Notes: generated by a model not told the origin, from the sequence alone. DNA of 64,000 nt from Flaviflagellibacter deserti (GCF_042652085.1 NZ_JBHSJF010000006.1:1488001-1552000); one strand, 5' to 3'; numbered from the stretch's first letter, positions 16,336 to 25,403 are shown. A program made the numbers and translations.

Positions 16336-17262
16336 ATGGCTGAGCAAAAACGCACAGACCTCGATTGGGAGGACCTCCGCGTCTTCCTCGCGCTGGGCCG
16401 GCATGGCAGCCTGTCGGCGGCGGCGCGCACGCTCGCGATCAATCACGCCACCGTCGCGCGCCGGATCAAGGCGCTGGAGGCCTCGCTCGGGGAAAGGCTC
16501 GTCGAACGGCGGCCGGACGGCTATGTCCTGACGCCCGCCGGCACGCGCACGCTCGCTGCGGCGAGCGACATGGAAGCCGCCGCCCAGACGCTCGGCCGCG
16601 CCGGCACCGACGACGCCCCGCGCGGCCTCGTACGGATCAACGCCTCTCCGGCGCTCTCCCAAGGCTTCCTGATCGCCCGGCTGGCCAGGATCCCCGTCGA
16701 ATATCCCGGGCTCGACATCGATCTCGCTACCGATCTCCGCGCCGTCAGCCTGGAACGGCACGAGACGGATATCGCCATCCGGCTCGGTCGCCCGCAGGAC
16801 AGCTATCTGATCGCCCGCCAGCTCGCGACCATTGGATACGGCTTCTACGGCACGCCTGCTGTCTGCGACGAGGTCGAGGCGGGGGCGGATCCGATCTTCG
16901 TCGGCTTCGACGAGGTCAACGCCGATATTCCCGAGGCCGCCTGGCTGTCGCGTCACTTCCCCCGAGCGCGCGTCTCGTTCCGTGCCAACAACCAGGTCGC
17001 ACAGGCCACCGCCGCCAAGGCGAACGCCGGTCTCGCTTTGCTTCCTCATTATATCGGGCGGCAGGAGAACGGCCTGCGCCCCTGCAGACTTGAGCCCCTC
17101 CCGCCGCCACGCGAGGTCTGGATTCTGACACGGCGCCAGGACCGAAAGAATTCGCCGGTCCGAACGGTGGCCGACAAGCTCGGTGAAATGTTCGCGAGCG
17201 AGCGAGCGCTTTTTGAAACTTTCATCGAGGGCGGAGCGAACGCTGATTTCCGCCAGTTATAA
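16336..17262 (+). CDS. LysR family transcriptional regulator
   Basis: 308 residues. N-terminal winged helix-turn-helix: DLRVFLALGRHGSLSAAARTLAINHATVARRIKALE (shown only in part: LSAAARTLAINHATVARRI). A periplasmic-binding-like effector domain follows from about residue 95 (RGLVRINASPALSQGFL). It is divergent from the MBL-SDR-tautomerase group, which it probably controls. The effector is unknown. Confidence 0.93.
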   Translation: MAEQKRTDLDWEDLRVFLALGRHGSLSAAARTLAINHATVARRIKALEASLGERLVERRPDGYVLTPAGTRTLAAASDMEAAAQTLGRAGTDDAPRGLVRINASPALSQGFLIARLARIPVEYPGLDIDLATDLRAVSLERHETDIAIRLGRPQDSYLIARQLATIGYGFYGTPAVCDEVEAGADPIFVGFDEVNADIPEAAWLSRHFPRARVSFRANNQVAQATAAKANAGLALLPHYIGRQENGLRPCRLEPLPPPREVWILTRRQDRKNSPVRTVADKLGEMFASERALFETFIEGGANADFRQL

Positions 17263-17311
17263 GTGGAAGTTCGTCCGAGGACGCTTGCCGGATACCGCCG
17301 GCGATCGCGCC

Positions 17312-18505
17312 CTACCCCTCCTGAACGCGCACCCGCAGCCCCAGCGTCAGCGGCAGCGCCACGGCACACAACGCCGCCATCCCGAAGAACGCCGGCGCAC
17401 CGTACCGGGCATAGAGCGCGCCCGCCGTGAGCGTCAGCAGCCCCGTCGCCGCACTGACGGCGAGCGCGTAGACCGCCTGCCCGGTCGCCGCGAGCTGCGG
17501 CGGCACGGTCTGCGCCAGCAGCCTCATGCAGGCGAGATGCAGCAGCGCGAAGGTGAGGCCGTGCAGCGGCTGTACCAGGACGAGCGCCAGCGGATCGACC
17601 GACAGAGCCATGACGATCCAGCGGAGCACGCCCGCTGCCGCGGCGATGGCGGCCGCCGCCGCCGGGCCCAGCCGCGCGATCAGCGGCGGGCCGATCAGGA
17701 AGAACACGACCACCTCCGCCGCCACCGACAGCGACCACAGCACGCTTGCCAGCCCCGCACTCATGCCCGCCGCATGCCAGCGGATGACCGCGAACACGTC
17801 GTGCATGGCATGGCTACCCATCACCAGCGCCGCCACCAGCAGGAGCCGGCGGAACAGCGCGATGCGCAGTAGCGCCGCGAAGCCTCCGGCGGGCGAGCCC
17901 GCTTCCTTTGCCGCTTCTTTCGCCACCGGTGCGTCCCGCTTGGACATCACCTCGGGGACGAGCAGAGCGACGAGAGCCGCGCCGGCGAGCAGTCCCGCAT
18001 GCATCGGGACGATAAGAGCGAGCCCGGCTTCGCCCACCACCTGCCCGGCGATGAGCGTCCCGACGATGAAGGCCGCCGAGCCGGTGCCGCGCACCCAGCC
18101 ATATTCGAACCTCTTGCCGCCAGCGCGCCCGGACGCCGTGGCCGCGTTCAGGGCCAGCGCATCCGCGAGCGTGGTGACCGGGGCGAGCGCCGCCGCATGG
18201 CACAGGCTCACCAGCAGCAACAGCCAGAAGCCCTGCGCCGGAAGCACGCCGAGCGCGACCAAAGCCGCCGTGCCGGTGCAGACGGCGAGCACCGCGCGCC
18301 GCGCCGCGACAAGATCGGCCACCCTGCCTGCCAGCGGACCGGACACCAGCCGCACCGCCGTCCCGGCCGCGAACAGCAGGCCGAGCTCTTCCGGCGTCAG
18401 CCCGCGCGTCTCGAAGAACCGTGGCCAGAACGGCGAGGTCACCCCGAACGCCGCATACATCAGCGCATAGAGCAGAACGAAGCGCGGCAGCGGATTTGGA
18501 TACAC
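17312..18505 (-). CDS. MFS transporter, phenylpropionate-permease-like
   Basis: 397 residues, 12 predicted membrane segments. The opening YPNPLPRFVLLYALMYAAFGV and WPRFFETRGLTPEELGLLFA, and EPLHGLTFALLHL-like stretch (VQPLHGLTFALLHLACMRL) in the second half, resemble the HcaT/MFS_1-like branch (3-phenylpropionate transporters). Substrate not certain. I chose the GTG at 18503-18505, with GAGGGTCC upstream; a longer in-frame version would add an Arg/Gly-rich stretch not seen in the family. Convergent with lysR. Confidence 0.82.
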   Translation of the reverse strand: MYPNPLPRFVLLYALMYAAFGVTSPFWPRFFETRGLTPEELGLLFAAGTAVRLVSGPLAGRVADLVAARRAVLAVCTGTAALVALGVLPAQGFWLLLLVSLCHAAALAPVTTLADALALNAATASGRAGGKRFEYGWVRGTGSAAFIVGTLIAGQVVGEAGLALIVPMHAGLLAGAALVALLVPEVMSKRDAPVAKEAAKEAGSPAGGFAALLRIALFRRLLLVAALVMGSHAMHDVFAVIRWHAAGMSAGLASVLWSLSVAAEVVVFFLIGPPLIARLGPAAAAAIAAAAGVLRWIVMALSVDPLALVLVQPLHGLTFALLHLACMRLLAQTVPPQLAATGQAVYALAVSAATGLLTLTAGALYARYGAPAFFGMAALCAVALPLTLGLRVRVQEG

Positions 18506-18640
18506 GGACCCTCGCCGATCTCGACCCTGTGACTGCGCACCCCCGCGTGGCTGCGCTGGAGCGTGACCACCCGCCAACGGGACCGTCGCTTCCCCTAGGA
18601 ACGCATGGGACCGCGATAACGGTTGCGCACAGGGGGCGAG

Positions 18641-18776
18641 CGCCTCTCCCCGTTACGGGAGAGGCGACTCGACGCCGGGAGATTCGAGTGCGTGAGGGGA
18701 AGCACTCCTCATGCCCGGGCTTGACCAGAGCCAGGCAACGGGCAGCTGGCTGGATTGCCGGGTCAAGCCCGGCAAT
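18641..18776. repeat. Dispersed palindromic repeats downstream of noncoding edge
   Basis: Two stem-loops. CGCCTCTCCC/GGGAGAGGCG (18641-18666) belongs to the same family as copies at 19225, 38253 and 44483. ATTGCCGGG-TCAAG-CCCGGCAAT (18754-18776) also pairs with the CCGGGCTTGACC at 18715-18726. Such elements are commonly scattered between genes in rhizobial genomes. Confidence 0.75.
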
Positions 18777-19224
18777 GACGGAGAATGGGATTTGGCGCAC
18801 CCGTCTCCCGGTCCGCGCATGGCTCAAATATATTGACAATATTCCTATCTTCTGCTAGTCCTCCATTCATCCTCACCCTGCGAGGGGCGCTGGCCAGGTA
18901 CCGGCCGGCCGGCGCGGGATGAGGAGCGGCGCCTGCGGGCGGGGTCCGGAACCCCGCTCCCGGGAGGCCGGAGGATGTAGGACGACCGAGAANNNNNNNN
19001 NNATGCACTGGGGACGAGCCGTGGTCTTCGAAGGCTCTCAAACCTTCGGCGGCCACAGGCCGTGGAAGCGCCCGCCGCCTCCGACTTAACCGCCGTGCGG
19101 GGAACGCCTCAGGCATCCACGCAAACCAAACCAGTCAGAGGACGCCGAGGCGTTCCCCGCTCCCTCCGAGGGAGCATCTTTCCGACATCGTTGTTTTGGC
19201 AGGCGAGGAGAGGGTGCGCCCATG
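18777..19224. other. Gene-free repeat-rich region with assembly gap
   Basis: No credible gene. An AT-rich stretch at 18825-18860 includes TTGACA and is followed by very GC-rich inverted repeats (for example GCGGGGT/ACCCCGC at 18935-18953). Ten Ns occupy 18992-19001. Beyond the gap a perfect 14-bp inverted repeat GCGGGGAACGCCTC/GAGGCGTTCCCCGC lies at 19096-19109 and 19146-19159. The frames across it look like translated repeat, not protein. Confidence 0.6.
18992..19001. other. Assembly gap (10 N)
   Basis: Ten undetermined bases. The true distance between the flanks is unknown; dispersed repeats on both sides are the likely cause of the break. Confidence 0.99.
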
Positions 19225-19366
19225 CCTCTCCCATTCATGGGAGAGGTCGAGTCGGCGAAGCCGAACCGGGTGAGGGCTGCGAGGCATCTCCGGATCGCCT
19301 GCATCACCGTCCCAATGCCCTCACCCGCTCGCTTCGCGAGTCGACCTCTCCCGCAGGCGGGAGAGG
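19225..19366. repeat. Full palindromic repeat element
   Basis: Outer stem-loops CCTCTCCCAT-TC-ATGGGAGAGG (19225-19246) and CCTCTCCCGC-AG-GCGGGAGAGG (19345-19366) flank inward-facing GGTGAGGGC and GCCCTCACC plus small stems, the last being CTCGCTTCGCGAG. The same architecture recurs at 38253-38389. Confidence 0.8.
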
Positions 19367-19469
19367 CAACCACCCCCACCTCTCGCAATCCGCCCATCGA
19401 GGTGCCATTTTGTTCACGTAGGCGAATCGCACACGGCATCGCCGCACCTGCCTGTTTCGAGGATAGTTT

Positions 19470-21839
19470 TTGGCCGAGACGAACCCCGTTCCGTTTTTCG
19501 ACGACGACCTCCCTGCCCCCAAACCGGGCGGCATCGCCGCTCGCGCTCTGGCGGCATCGGGGCGTGGCGCGAAGGACTATCTCGCCGGCCTGAACCCCGA
19601 ACAGTGCGAGGCGGTGCAGACGCTCGACGGGCCGCTGCTCGTGCTCGCCGGCGCAGGCACCGGCAAGACGCGGGTGCTGACGACCCGCATCGCCCATATC
19701 CTCGCGACCGGCCGCGCCCGCCCCTCCGAAATCCTCGCGGTGACCTTCACCAACAAGGCGTCGCGGGAGATGAAGCACCGCGTCGCCTCACTGGTCGGCG
19801 ACGTCGCCGAGGGCATGCCGTGGCTCGGCACGTTTCATTCGATCGGCACGAAGATCCTGCGCCGCCACGCCGAGCTGGCCGATCTCAAGTCGAGCTTCAC
19901 CATCCTCGACACCGACGACCAGATCCGCCTGATCAAGCAGATCCTCTCGGCCGAGAACATCGACGAGAAGCGCTGGCCGGCGCGCAGCCTCGCCTGGACG
20001 ATCGACGGCTGGAAGAACCGCGGCCTGTCGCCGAAGGAAGTCCCGGCCGGCGAAGGCGCGTCGTTCGCCAACGGCAAGGGAAAGCAGCTCTACGAGGCCT
20101 ATCAGGAACGGCTGAAGACGCTGAACGCGACCGACTTCGGCGATCTCCTGCTGGAGCCGATCCGCATCTTCCGGGAAAGCCCGGACGTGCTGGCGCAATA
20201 TCACCGCCGCTTCAAGTTCATGCTGGTCGACGAGTACCAGGACACCAACGTCGCGCAATATCTCTGGCTCCGCCTCTTGGCGCAGGGGCCGCGCAATCTC
20301 TGCTGCGTCGGCGACGACGACCAGTCGATCTATGGCTGGCGCGGCGCCGAGGTCGACAACATCCTGCGCTTCGAGAAGGATTTTCCGGGCGCCAAGGTTA
20401 TCCGGCTGGAGCGCAACTACCGCTCCGACGCCCATATCCTCGGCGCGGCCTCGCACCTTATCGCCCACAATCAGGGCCGCCTCGGCAAGACGCTCCGCCC
20501 GCAGGGCGAGGACGGCGAGATGGTCACCGTCGCCGGCTCCTGGGATTCCGGCGAGGAAGCCCGCGCGATCGGCGAGGAGATCGAGCAGTTCCAGCGCCAG
20601 GACGTCAGCCTCGACGAGGTCGCGATCCTCGTCCGCGCCTCGTTCCAGATGCGCGAGTTCGAAGATCGCTTCATGACGCTCGGCGTGCCCTATCGCGTCA
20701 TCGGTGGCCCGCGCTTCTACGAGCGCCAGGAGATCCGCGATGCTTTGGCCTATCTCCGCTGCGTGAATTCGGCGTCGGACGACCTCGCCTTCGAGCGCAT
20801 CGTCAACACGCCGAAGCGCGGCCTTGGCGACGCTACCGTGCAGACGCTGAACGGCATCGCCCGCTCGGCCCGCATTCCGCTGATGGAAGCCGCGCGCATG
20901 GCCGCCGACACCGAGGAGCTGAAGCCGAAGCCGCGCCAGACGCTCCGCGACCTCACGCAATGCTTCCAGCGCTGGTCGCACGCCGCCGAGACGATGAAAC
21001 ACACCGATCTCGCCGAAATGGTGCTCGACGAGTCCGGTTACACCGAGATGTGGCGGCAGGACCGTTCGCCGGACGCCGCCGGCCGGCTCGAAAACCTGAA
21101 GGAGCTGGTCCGCTCCATGGACGGGTTCGAGAACCTGCAGGGCTTCCTCGAACATGTCTCGCTGGTGATGGACACCGACACCGGCGACGCCGACGAGAAG
21201 GTCACTTTGATGACCCTCCACGCGGCCAAGGGCCTCGAATACGACGTCGTGTTCCTGCCCGGCTGGGAGGAAGGCCTGTTCCCGCATCAGCGCTCGCTCG
21301 ACGAGAACGGCCGCGCCGGCCTCGAGGAAGAGCGCCGCCTCGCTTATGTCGGCATCACCCGCGCCAAGAAGCGGGCGAAGATCTATTTCGCCTCCAACCG
21401 CCGCATCCACGGAATGTGGCAGTCGTCGATCCCATCGCGCTTCCTCGACGAATTGCCCGACACCCATGTCGAGGTCGTCGAGGCGCCGGCGGCGTTTTCG
21501 AACCGCGGCTTCGGTGAAAGCCGGTTCGACCGCATCGAACCGTTCGGCTCGACCTACAACACGCCCGGCTGGCAGCGCGCCCAGCAGCGCCGCGAGACCT
21601 TCACCGCGAACTCGTTCGGCAATGGCTATAGCGGCCGTCGCGGCGGGCCGACGGTGATCGAGGGCGAACTCGTCGCGAAGTCGACCGCGAACGCCGCGAG
21701 CTACGAACTCGGCGAGCGCGTCTTCCACGACAAGTTCGGCTACGGCGACATCACCGAGGTCGAGGGCAACAAGCTGACCGTGCAGTTCGACAAGGCCGGC
21801 CAGAAACGCGTGATCGACAGTTTCGTGAAGCGCGTCTAA
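19470..21839 (+). CDS. uvrD: UvrD/PcrA-type DNA helicase II
   Basis: 789 residues. Superfamily 1A 3'-5' helicase used in nucleotide excision and mismatch repair and in clearing RecA or stalled polymerase. Motifs in order: LNPEQCEAVQ (Q-motif region), GAGTGKTR (Walker A, 61-68), TNKASREMK, DEYQDTN (Walker B), GDDDQSIYGWRGA, LERNYRS, VTLMTLHAAKGLEYDVVF and GITRAKKR. The C-terminal ELGERVFHDKFGYG...KRVID region is the Tudor-like RNA-polymerase contact domain. Start is TTG at 19470, supported by GAGGA six bases upstream; no closer ATG fits the family. Confidence 0.96.
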   Translation: MAETNPVPFFDDDLPAPKPGGIAARALAASGRGAKDYLAGLNPEQCEAVQTLDGPLLVLAGAGTGKTRVLTTRIAHILATGRARPSEILAVTFTNKASREMKHRVASLVGDVAEGMPWLGTFHSIGTKILRRHAELADLKSSFTILDTDDQIRLIKQILSAENIDEKRWPARSLAWTIDGWKNRGLSPKEVPAGEGASFANGKGKQLYEAYQERLKTLNATDFGDLLLEPIRIFRESPDVLAQYHRRFKFMLVDEYQDTNVAQYLWLRLLAQGPRNLCCVGDDDQSIYGWRGAEVDNILRFEKDFPGAKVIRLERNYRSDAHILGAASHLIAHNQGRLGKTLRPQGEDGEMVTVAGSWDSGEEARAIGEEIEQFQRQDVSLDEVAILVRASFQMREFEDRFMTLGVPYRVIGGPRFYERQEIRDALAYLRCVNSASDDLAFERIVNTPKRGLGDATVQTLNGIARSARIPLMEAARMAADTEELKPKPRQTLRDLTQCFQRWSHAAETMKHTDLAEMVLDESGYTEMWRQDRSPDAAGRLENLKELVRSMDGFENLQGFLEHVSLVMDTDTGDADEKVTLMTLHAAKGLEYDVVFLPGWEEGLFPHQRSLDENGRAGLEEERRLAYVGITRAKKRAKIYFASNRRIHGMWQSSIPSRFLDELPDTHVEVVEAPAAFSNRGFGESRFDRIEPFGSTYNTPGWQRAQQRRETFTANSFGNGYSGRRGGPTVIEGELVAKSTANAASYELGERVFHDKFGYGDITEVEGNKLTVQFDKAGQKRVIDSFVKRV

Positions 21840-21848
21840 CAAGCGCGC

Positions 21849-22727
21849 ATGCCCACCGCAGTCGTCCGAATTTTCGCCGATCAACGCGCAGCCGAACGCC
21901 TCGCCCTTCTGGCCGAGGAGCGTCTGACGCTCGATGATCTCTCCATCGCCGTCTCCGAGACCGAGCCTGACCACCCGCTCTGGCGCGTCGACGTCTTCGC
22001 CGGTCCGAACACGGAGCCGGCGAACGTCGAGGCCGAGGTCCGCGCGGCGATGGGCGATGACCTCGAAGGGCTGAAAATCGTCTCGGAAGTCATCGAGGAT
22101 GCCGACTGGGTAGCGCAGTCGCTTGCGGGTCTCGATCCCGTCGTCGCCGGCCAGTTCTTCGTGCATGGCGCGCACGACGCGGAACGTGTGCCCGGCAACT
22201 CGCACGGAATCCAGGTCGAGGCCGCGCTCGCCTTCGGTACCGGCCATCACGGCACGACGAAGGGCTGCCTGCTCGCATTCGATCAATTGCTGAAGGAAGG
22301 ACGGCCGCGCCGCATCCTCGATCTCGGCACCGGCACCGGCGTGCTGGCCATCGCGGCGGCGAAGGCGACGGGGCATGGCATCGCCGCGAGCGATATCGAC
22401 CCGACCTCAGTCGTAATCGCGCGCGAAAACGCGAAGCTGAACCGCGTCGCGGATCGCGTGCGTGTCGTCCATGCGAACGGGATGAACCATCCGATGATCG
22501 CGGCGAACGCGCCCTACGACCTGATTTTCGCGAATATTCTGGCGGGGCCGCTGGTGAAGCTGGCGCCGACCGTTACCAGGCACGTTATGCCGGGCAGCCA
22601 CGTCATCCTATCGGGTCTTTTGACCCAGCAGGAGCGGCAGGTGCGGGCCGCCTACCGGATTCAGGGCCTCGTCGTGAAACGCAGGCTCGTCATCGACAAC
22701 TGGGTAACATTGACGCTCGCGGCGTAA
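21849..22727 (+). CDS. prmA: Ribosomal protein L11 methyltransferase
   Basis: 292 residues. SAM-dependent trimethylation of ribosomal protein L11. N-terminal substrate-binding part, then VEAALAFGTGHHGTTKGCL (the family AFGTGxHxTT motif), ILDLGTGTGVLAIAAAKATG (SAM motif I), SDIDPTSVVIARENAKLN, and the catalytic-loop FANILAGPL. It starts nine bases after the uvrD stop in the same direction. Confidence 0.95.
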   Translation: MPTAVVRIFADQRAAERLALLAEERLTLDDLSIAVSETEPDHPLWRVDVFAGPNTEPANVEAEVRAAMGDDLEGLKIVSEVIEDADWVAQSLAGLDPVVAGQFFVHGAHDAERVPGNSHGIQVEAALAFGTGHHGTTKGCLLAFDQLLKEGRPRRILDLGTGTGVLAIAAAKATGHGIAASDIDPTSVVIARENAKLNRVADRVRVVHANGMNHPMIAANAPYDLIFANILAGPLVKLAPTVTRHVMPGSHVILSGLLTQQERQVRAAYRIQGLVVKRRLVIDNWVTLTLAA

Positions 22728-22760
22728 TCACCGCGAGCATCCAAACTCTAGATGAGACGA

Positions 22761-22919
22761 TCAAAAACCGCGATACATCGAGTGATAGATCGCGAGGTCG
22801 CGGCCGGAATCCGTGCCGCCTTCCGGAACGGTCGACAACTGGGTCAGCCAGCCCAGGAAACGCTCGACGATGGTCTCGCGGGCGGGGAAGTTGGCAGAGG
22901 TGTAAACTGCTGTCGGCAT
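22761..22919 (-). CDS. Small conserved-looking protein of 52 residues
   Basis: MPTAVYTSANFPARETIVER then FLGWLTQLSTVPEGGTDSGR and DLAIYHSMYRGF. The ATG (22917-22919) is preceded by AAGGAG at a nine-base spacing, and codons are GC3 rich, so it is likely a true gene. No family recognised; the Leu/Trp amphipathic segment recalls small DUF1127-like rhizobial proteins but the Arg-rich signature is missing. Palindromic sequence GGTATACC lies upstream at 22949-22956. Confidence 0.6.
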   Translation of the reverse strand: MPTAVYTSANFPARETIVERFLGWLTQLSTVPEGGTDSGRDLAIYHSMYRGF

Positions 22920-22948
22920 TGTTCTTGGCTCCTTGGCATGTGGTATCT

Positions 22949-22956
22949 GGTATACC
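22949..22956. promoter_or_regulatory. GGTATACC palindrome upstream of the 52-residue gene
   Basis: Perfect 8-bp palindrome inside TGGTATACCAACGGTATGC, which also has a second, shifted half (GGTATGC). It lies 30 bases before the start of the small leftward gene and could be a repressor site. Confidence 0.3.
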
Positions 22957-23049
22957 AACGGTATGCACATTACGCCTTTTGAGATGCCACAGTGATGCAA
23001 TTATCGCATGACTGATCTTGCTTGTTTATGAGGCCGGGGTAACGAATCC

Positions 23050-23061
23050 TTCACATGTGAA
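23050..23061. promoter_or_regulatory. TTCACATGTGAA palindrome before the aminopeptidase gene
   Basis: A perfect 12-bp palindrome 27 bases upstream of the ATG at 23088 and next to an A-rich stretch. A regulator site or the start of a short hairpin is possible; no regulator is encoded nearby. Confidence 0.3.
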
Positions 23062-23087
23062 AAAGCCGACGGCCAAGAGGGGAAGCG

Positions 23088-24911
23088 ATGTTTGAGAGTG
23101 TGTTCCAGAGCTTCGACGAACCGTCGCAGAAGGCCGCCAGCGCAGGCCGCATCGCGAAACTGCGCGCGGAGATGGAGCGGCTGACGCTCGACGGCTTCCT
23201 CGTGCCGCGCTCGGACGCGCATCAGAACGAATATGTGCCGAAGAGCGAAGAGCGGCTCGCTTGGCTGACCGGCTTCACTGGTTCGGCCGGCATGGCGCTG
23301 ATCCTCAAGGACCGCGCGATCATTTTCATCGACGGCCGTTACACGGTCCAGGCACGCGAGCAGGTCGATGCCGGTCTCGTGACCCCGATCAATATCGGCG
23401 ACGTCTCGACGACCGACTGGATCAAGGAGAACTTCCCACCCGGCGGGCGGCTCGGCTTCGATCCCTGGCTGCATACGATCGAAAATGTCGAGAGGCTGAA
23501 AAAGGCCTGCGATGCCATTAACGCGCATCTCGTCCCGGTCGAGACCAATTTGATCGACGCTATCTGGATCAACCGCCCTGCCCCGCCGCTGTCCGCCGTG
23601 GTCGACCATCCCGAACGTTTCGCTGGCGACAGCAGCGCGACGAAGCTCGACAAGGTGCGGGCCGAGATCAAGAAGGTAAAGGCGGACGCCGTCGTGCTCA
23701 GCGATGCGCACGACATTGCATGGCTGTTCAACATCCGCGGCGGCGACGTCTCACACACTCCCCTGCCCCTCGCCTGGGCGGTCGTCCGTGCCGAGGGCAA
23801 GCCGATCTTGCTGATCGACAACCGGAAGCTTTCGAACAGCATTCGCGACCGTCTGGCGGACCTCGCCGAGCTCCGTGACGAGGCCGAGCTTGAGGATGCG
23901 CTGAAGGACTTCGCCGATGCGCGGCCCCATGTCCTGCTCGATCCGGGCATGGCCCCGGAACAGGTCAAGGCGCTTTTTGAAAGCGCCGAGGCGACCGTCA
24001 TCAAGGCTCCGGGACCGATCGCCAAGCTGAAGGCGGTCAAGAACTCCGTCGAGATCGGCGGCACGCGCTCGGCTCATGTGCGCGACGGCGCGGCGATGGC
24101 GCGCTTCCTCGCCTGGTTCGACCGCGAGGCGCCGACCGGAAAGGTCGACGAGATCGGCGCCGCCGAGGCGCTGGAGAGCTTCCGCCGCGAGACCGGTGCC
24201 CTGAAGGACATCTCCTTCACGACGATCTCGGCCGCCGGGCCGAACGCCGCCCTTCCGCATTACCGGGTGATGCGGGCGAGCAATCGCGTCGTCGAGCCGG
24301 GCCTTTTCCTGATCGACTCGGGCGGCCAGTACGAGGACGGCACCACCGATATCACCCGCACGATTTCGGTCGGCGAAACGACGGCCGAAATGCGCGATCG
24401 CTATACGCGCGTGCTGAAGGGCCATATCGCCATCGCCACCGTGCGTTTCCCCAAGGGTACAAGCGGGGCGCAGCTCGACCCGTTGGCGCGGCGCGCACTT
24501 TGGGACATCGGCACCGATTTCGACCACGGCACGGGCCATGGTGTCGGCAGTTATCTGTCGGTGCATGAGGGACCGCAGCGCATCTCGAAGCTTGGCCATG
24601 TGACGCTCGAACCGGGGATGATCCTCTCCAACGAACCCGGCTATTATCGCGAGGGAGCCTTCGGCATCCGGATCGAGAACCTCGTTCTCGTCCAGACGGC
24701 TGAGATTGCTGGTGCCGAGCGGCCGATGATGGATTTCGAGACGCTCACCCTCGCACCGATCGACACACGGCCGATCGAGCTTTCACTGCTGACGGCGGAG
24801 GAGCGCGCCTGGCTCGACGCCTATCATGCGCGGGTGCTGAAGGAGATCGGTCCGCTGGTCGATGCCGAGACGCAAGGCTGGCTCGAGAAGGCCTGCGCTC
24901 CGCTGAAATGA
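23088..24911 (+). CDS. Xaa-Pro aminopeptidase (M24B family)
   Basis: 607 residues, the longer three-domain form known as aminopeptidase P/M24B: two creatinase-like N-terminal domains and a C-terminal pita-bread domain. Metal ligands are visible: D in LIDSGGQYEDGTTDITRT, H in HGTGHGVGSYLSVHEGP, and E in LSNEPGYYREG and RIENLVLV. It removes N-terminal residues ahead of proline. GAGGGGAA precedes the ATG. Cytoplasmic, no signal peptide. Confidence 0.93.
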   Translation: MFESVFQSFDEPSQKAASAGRIAKLRAEMERLTLDGFLVPRSDAHQNEYVPKSEERLAWLTGFTGSAGMALILKDRAIIFIDGRYTVQAREQVDAGLVTPINIGDVSTTDWIKENFPPGGRLGFDPWLHTIENVERLKKACDAINAHLVPVETNLIDAIWINRPAPPLSAVVDHPERFAGDSSATKLDKVRAEIKKVKADAVVLSDAHDIAWLFNIRGGDVSHTPLPLAWAVVRAEGKPILLIDNRKLSNSIRDRLADLAELRDEAELEDALKDFADARPHVLLDPGMAPEQVKALFESAEATVIKAPGPIAKLKAVKNSVEIGGTRSAHVRDGAAMARFLAWFDREAPTGKVDEIGAAEALESFRRETGALKDISFTTISAAGPNAALPHYRVMRASNRVVEPGLFLIDSGGQYEDGTTDITRTISVGETTAEMRDRYTRVLKGHIAIATVRFPKGTSGAQLDPLARRALWDIGTDFDHGTGHGVGSYLSVHEGPQRISKLGHVTLEPGMILSNEPGYYREGAFGIRIENLVLVQTAEIAGAERPMMDFETLTLAPIDTRPIELSLLTAEERAWLDAYHARVLKEIGPLVDAETQGWLEKACAPLK

Positions 24912-24944
24912 GAGCGCGGGAGCCGAGCTCCCGCGCCTCTGTTC

Positions 24945-25403
24945 TCAAACCTGGCGGGCGAAAAGCGCCGCGACCTGCTGCTGGTTCGGCAAACGGCCGT
25001 CCGGCGTCAGCTTGTCGACCATTCCGGGCAGGATCTTCGACAGCTGCTGCAGCAGTTCCTGCTCGCTCACGCCGGCCTGCCGGGCGAGATCTCCAATCGT
25101 CTGCTGGCCTATGGCCGAGCCGAGCTGGCCGGGTTCGATCGACTGATTGGGACCGGGGCGCACCCAGCTGTCCGCCGCCTCGCCCTGCCCTGCATTCTTG
25201 AGCTTGTCGAGAAGGCCGCCAAGGCCGCCGAGCAGCCCGCCGTCGGCTGGGGCGGCGCCAGCGTCGGGCATTGGCGCGCCCGCGCCCTCGGGAACTTGTG
25301 CATCCTTGTTCGCGAACATGCGGCTGACGAGCAGCGCGCCGAGCGCAATCAGAATGGGCTTCGAGATATTACCGCCAGGAACAGCGTCGTCGAACAGACC
25401 CAT
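24945..25403 (-). CDS. YidB-like protein (DUF937)
   Basis: 152 residues. N-terminal MGLFDDAVPGG and hydrophobic ILIALGALLVSRMF, a Gly/Pro/Ala linker (GGLLGGLGGLLDKL), then WVRPGPNQSIEPGQLGSAIG and the helical tail QAGVSEQELLQQLSKILPGMVDKLTPDG of the YidB/DUF937 family. Function unknown. The ATG at 25401-25403 gives the family start; the longer frame adds an unrelated stretch. Confidence 0.85.
   Translation of the reverse strand: MGLFDDAVPGGNISKPILIALGALLVSRMFANKDAQVPEGAGAPMPDAGAAPADGGLLGGLGGLLDKLKNAGQGEAADSWVRPGPNQSIEPGQLGSAIGQQTIGDLARQAGVSEQELLQQLSKILPGMVDKLTPDGRLPNQQQVAALFARQV

Noticed and set aside
16303..17049. Long minus-strand frame opposite the LysR gene
   Set aside because: Shadow frame with no family similarity; the LysR reading has a full HTH and effector domain.
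18825..18860. Promoter at TTGACA in the AT-rich patch
   Set aside because: The -35 is good but no convincing -10 is found at 16-18 bases and no gene follows.
19788..22376. 862-codon open frame opposite uvrD and prmA
   Set aside because: It is antisense to two clear genes, its product has no family pattern, and long antisense frames are common in such GC-rich sequence.
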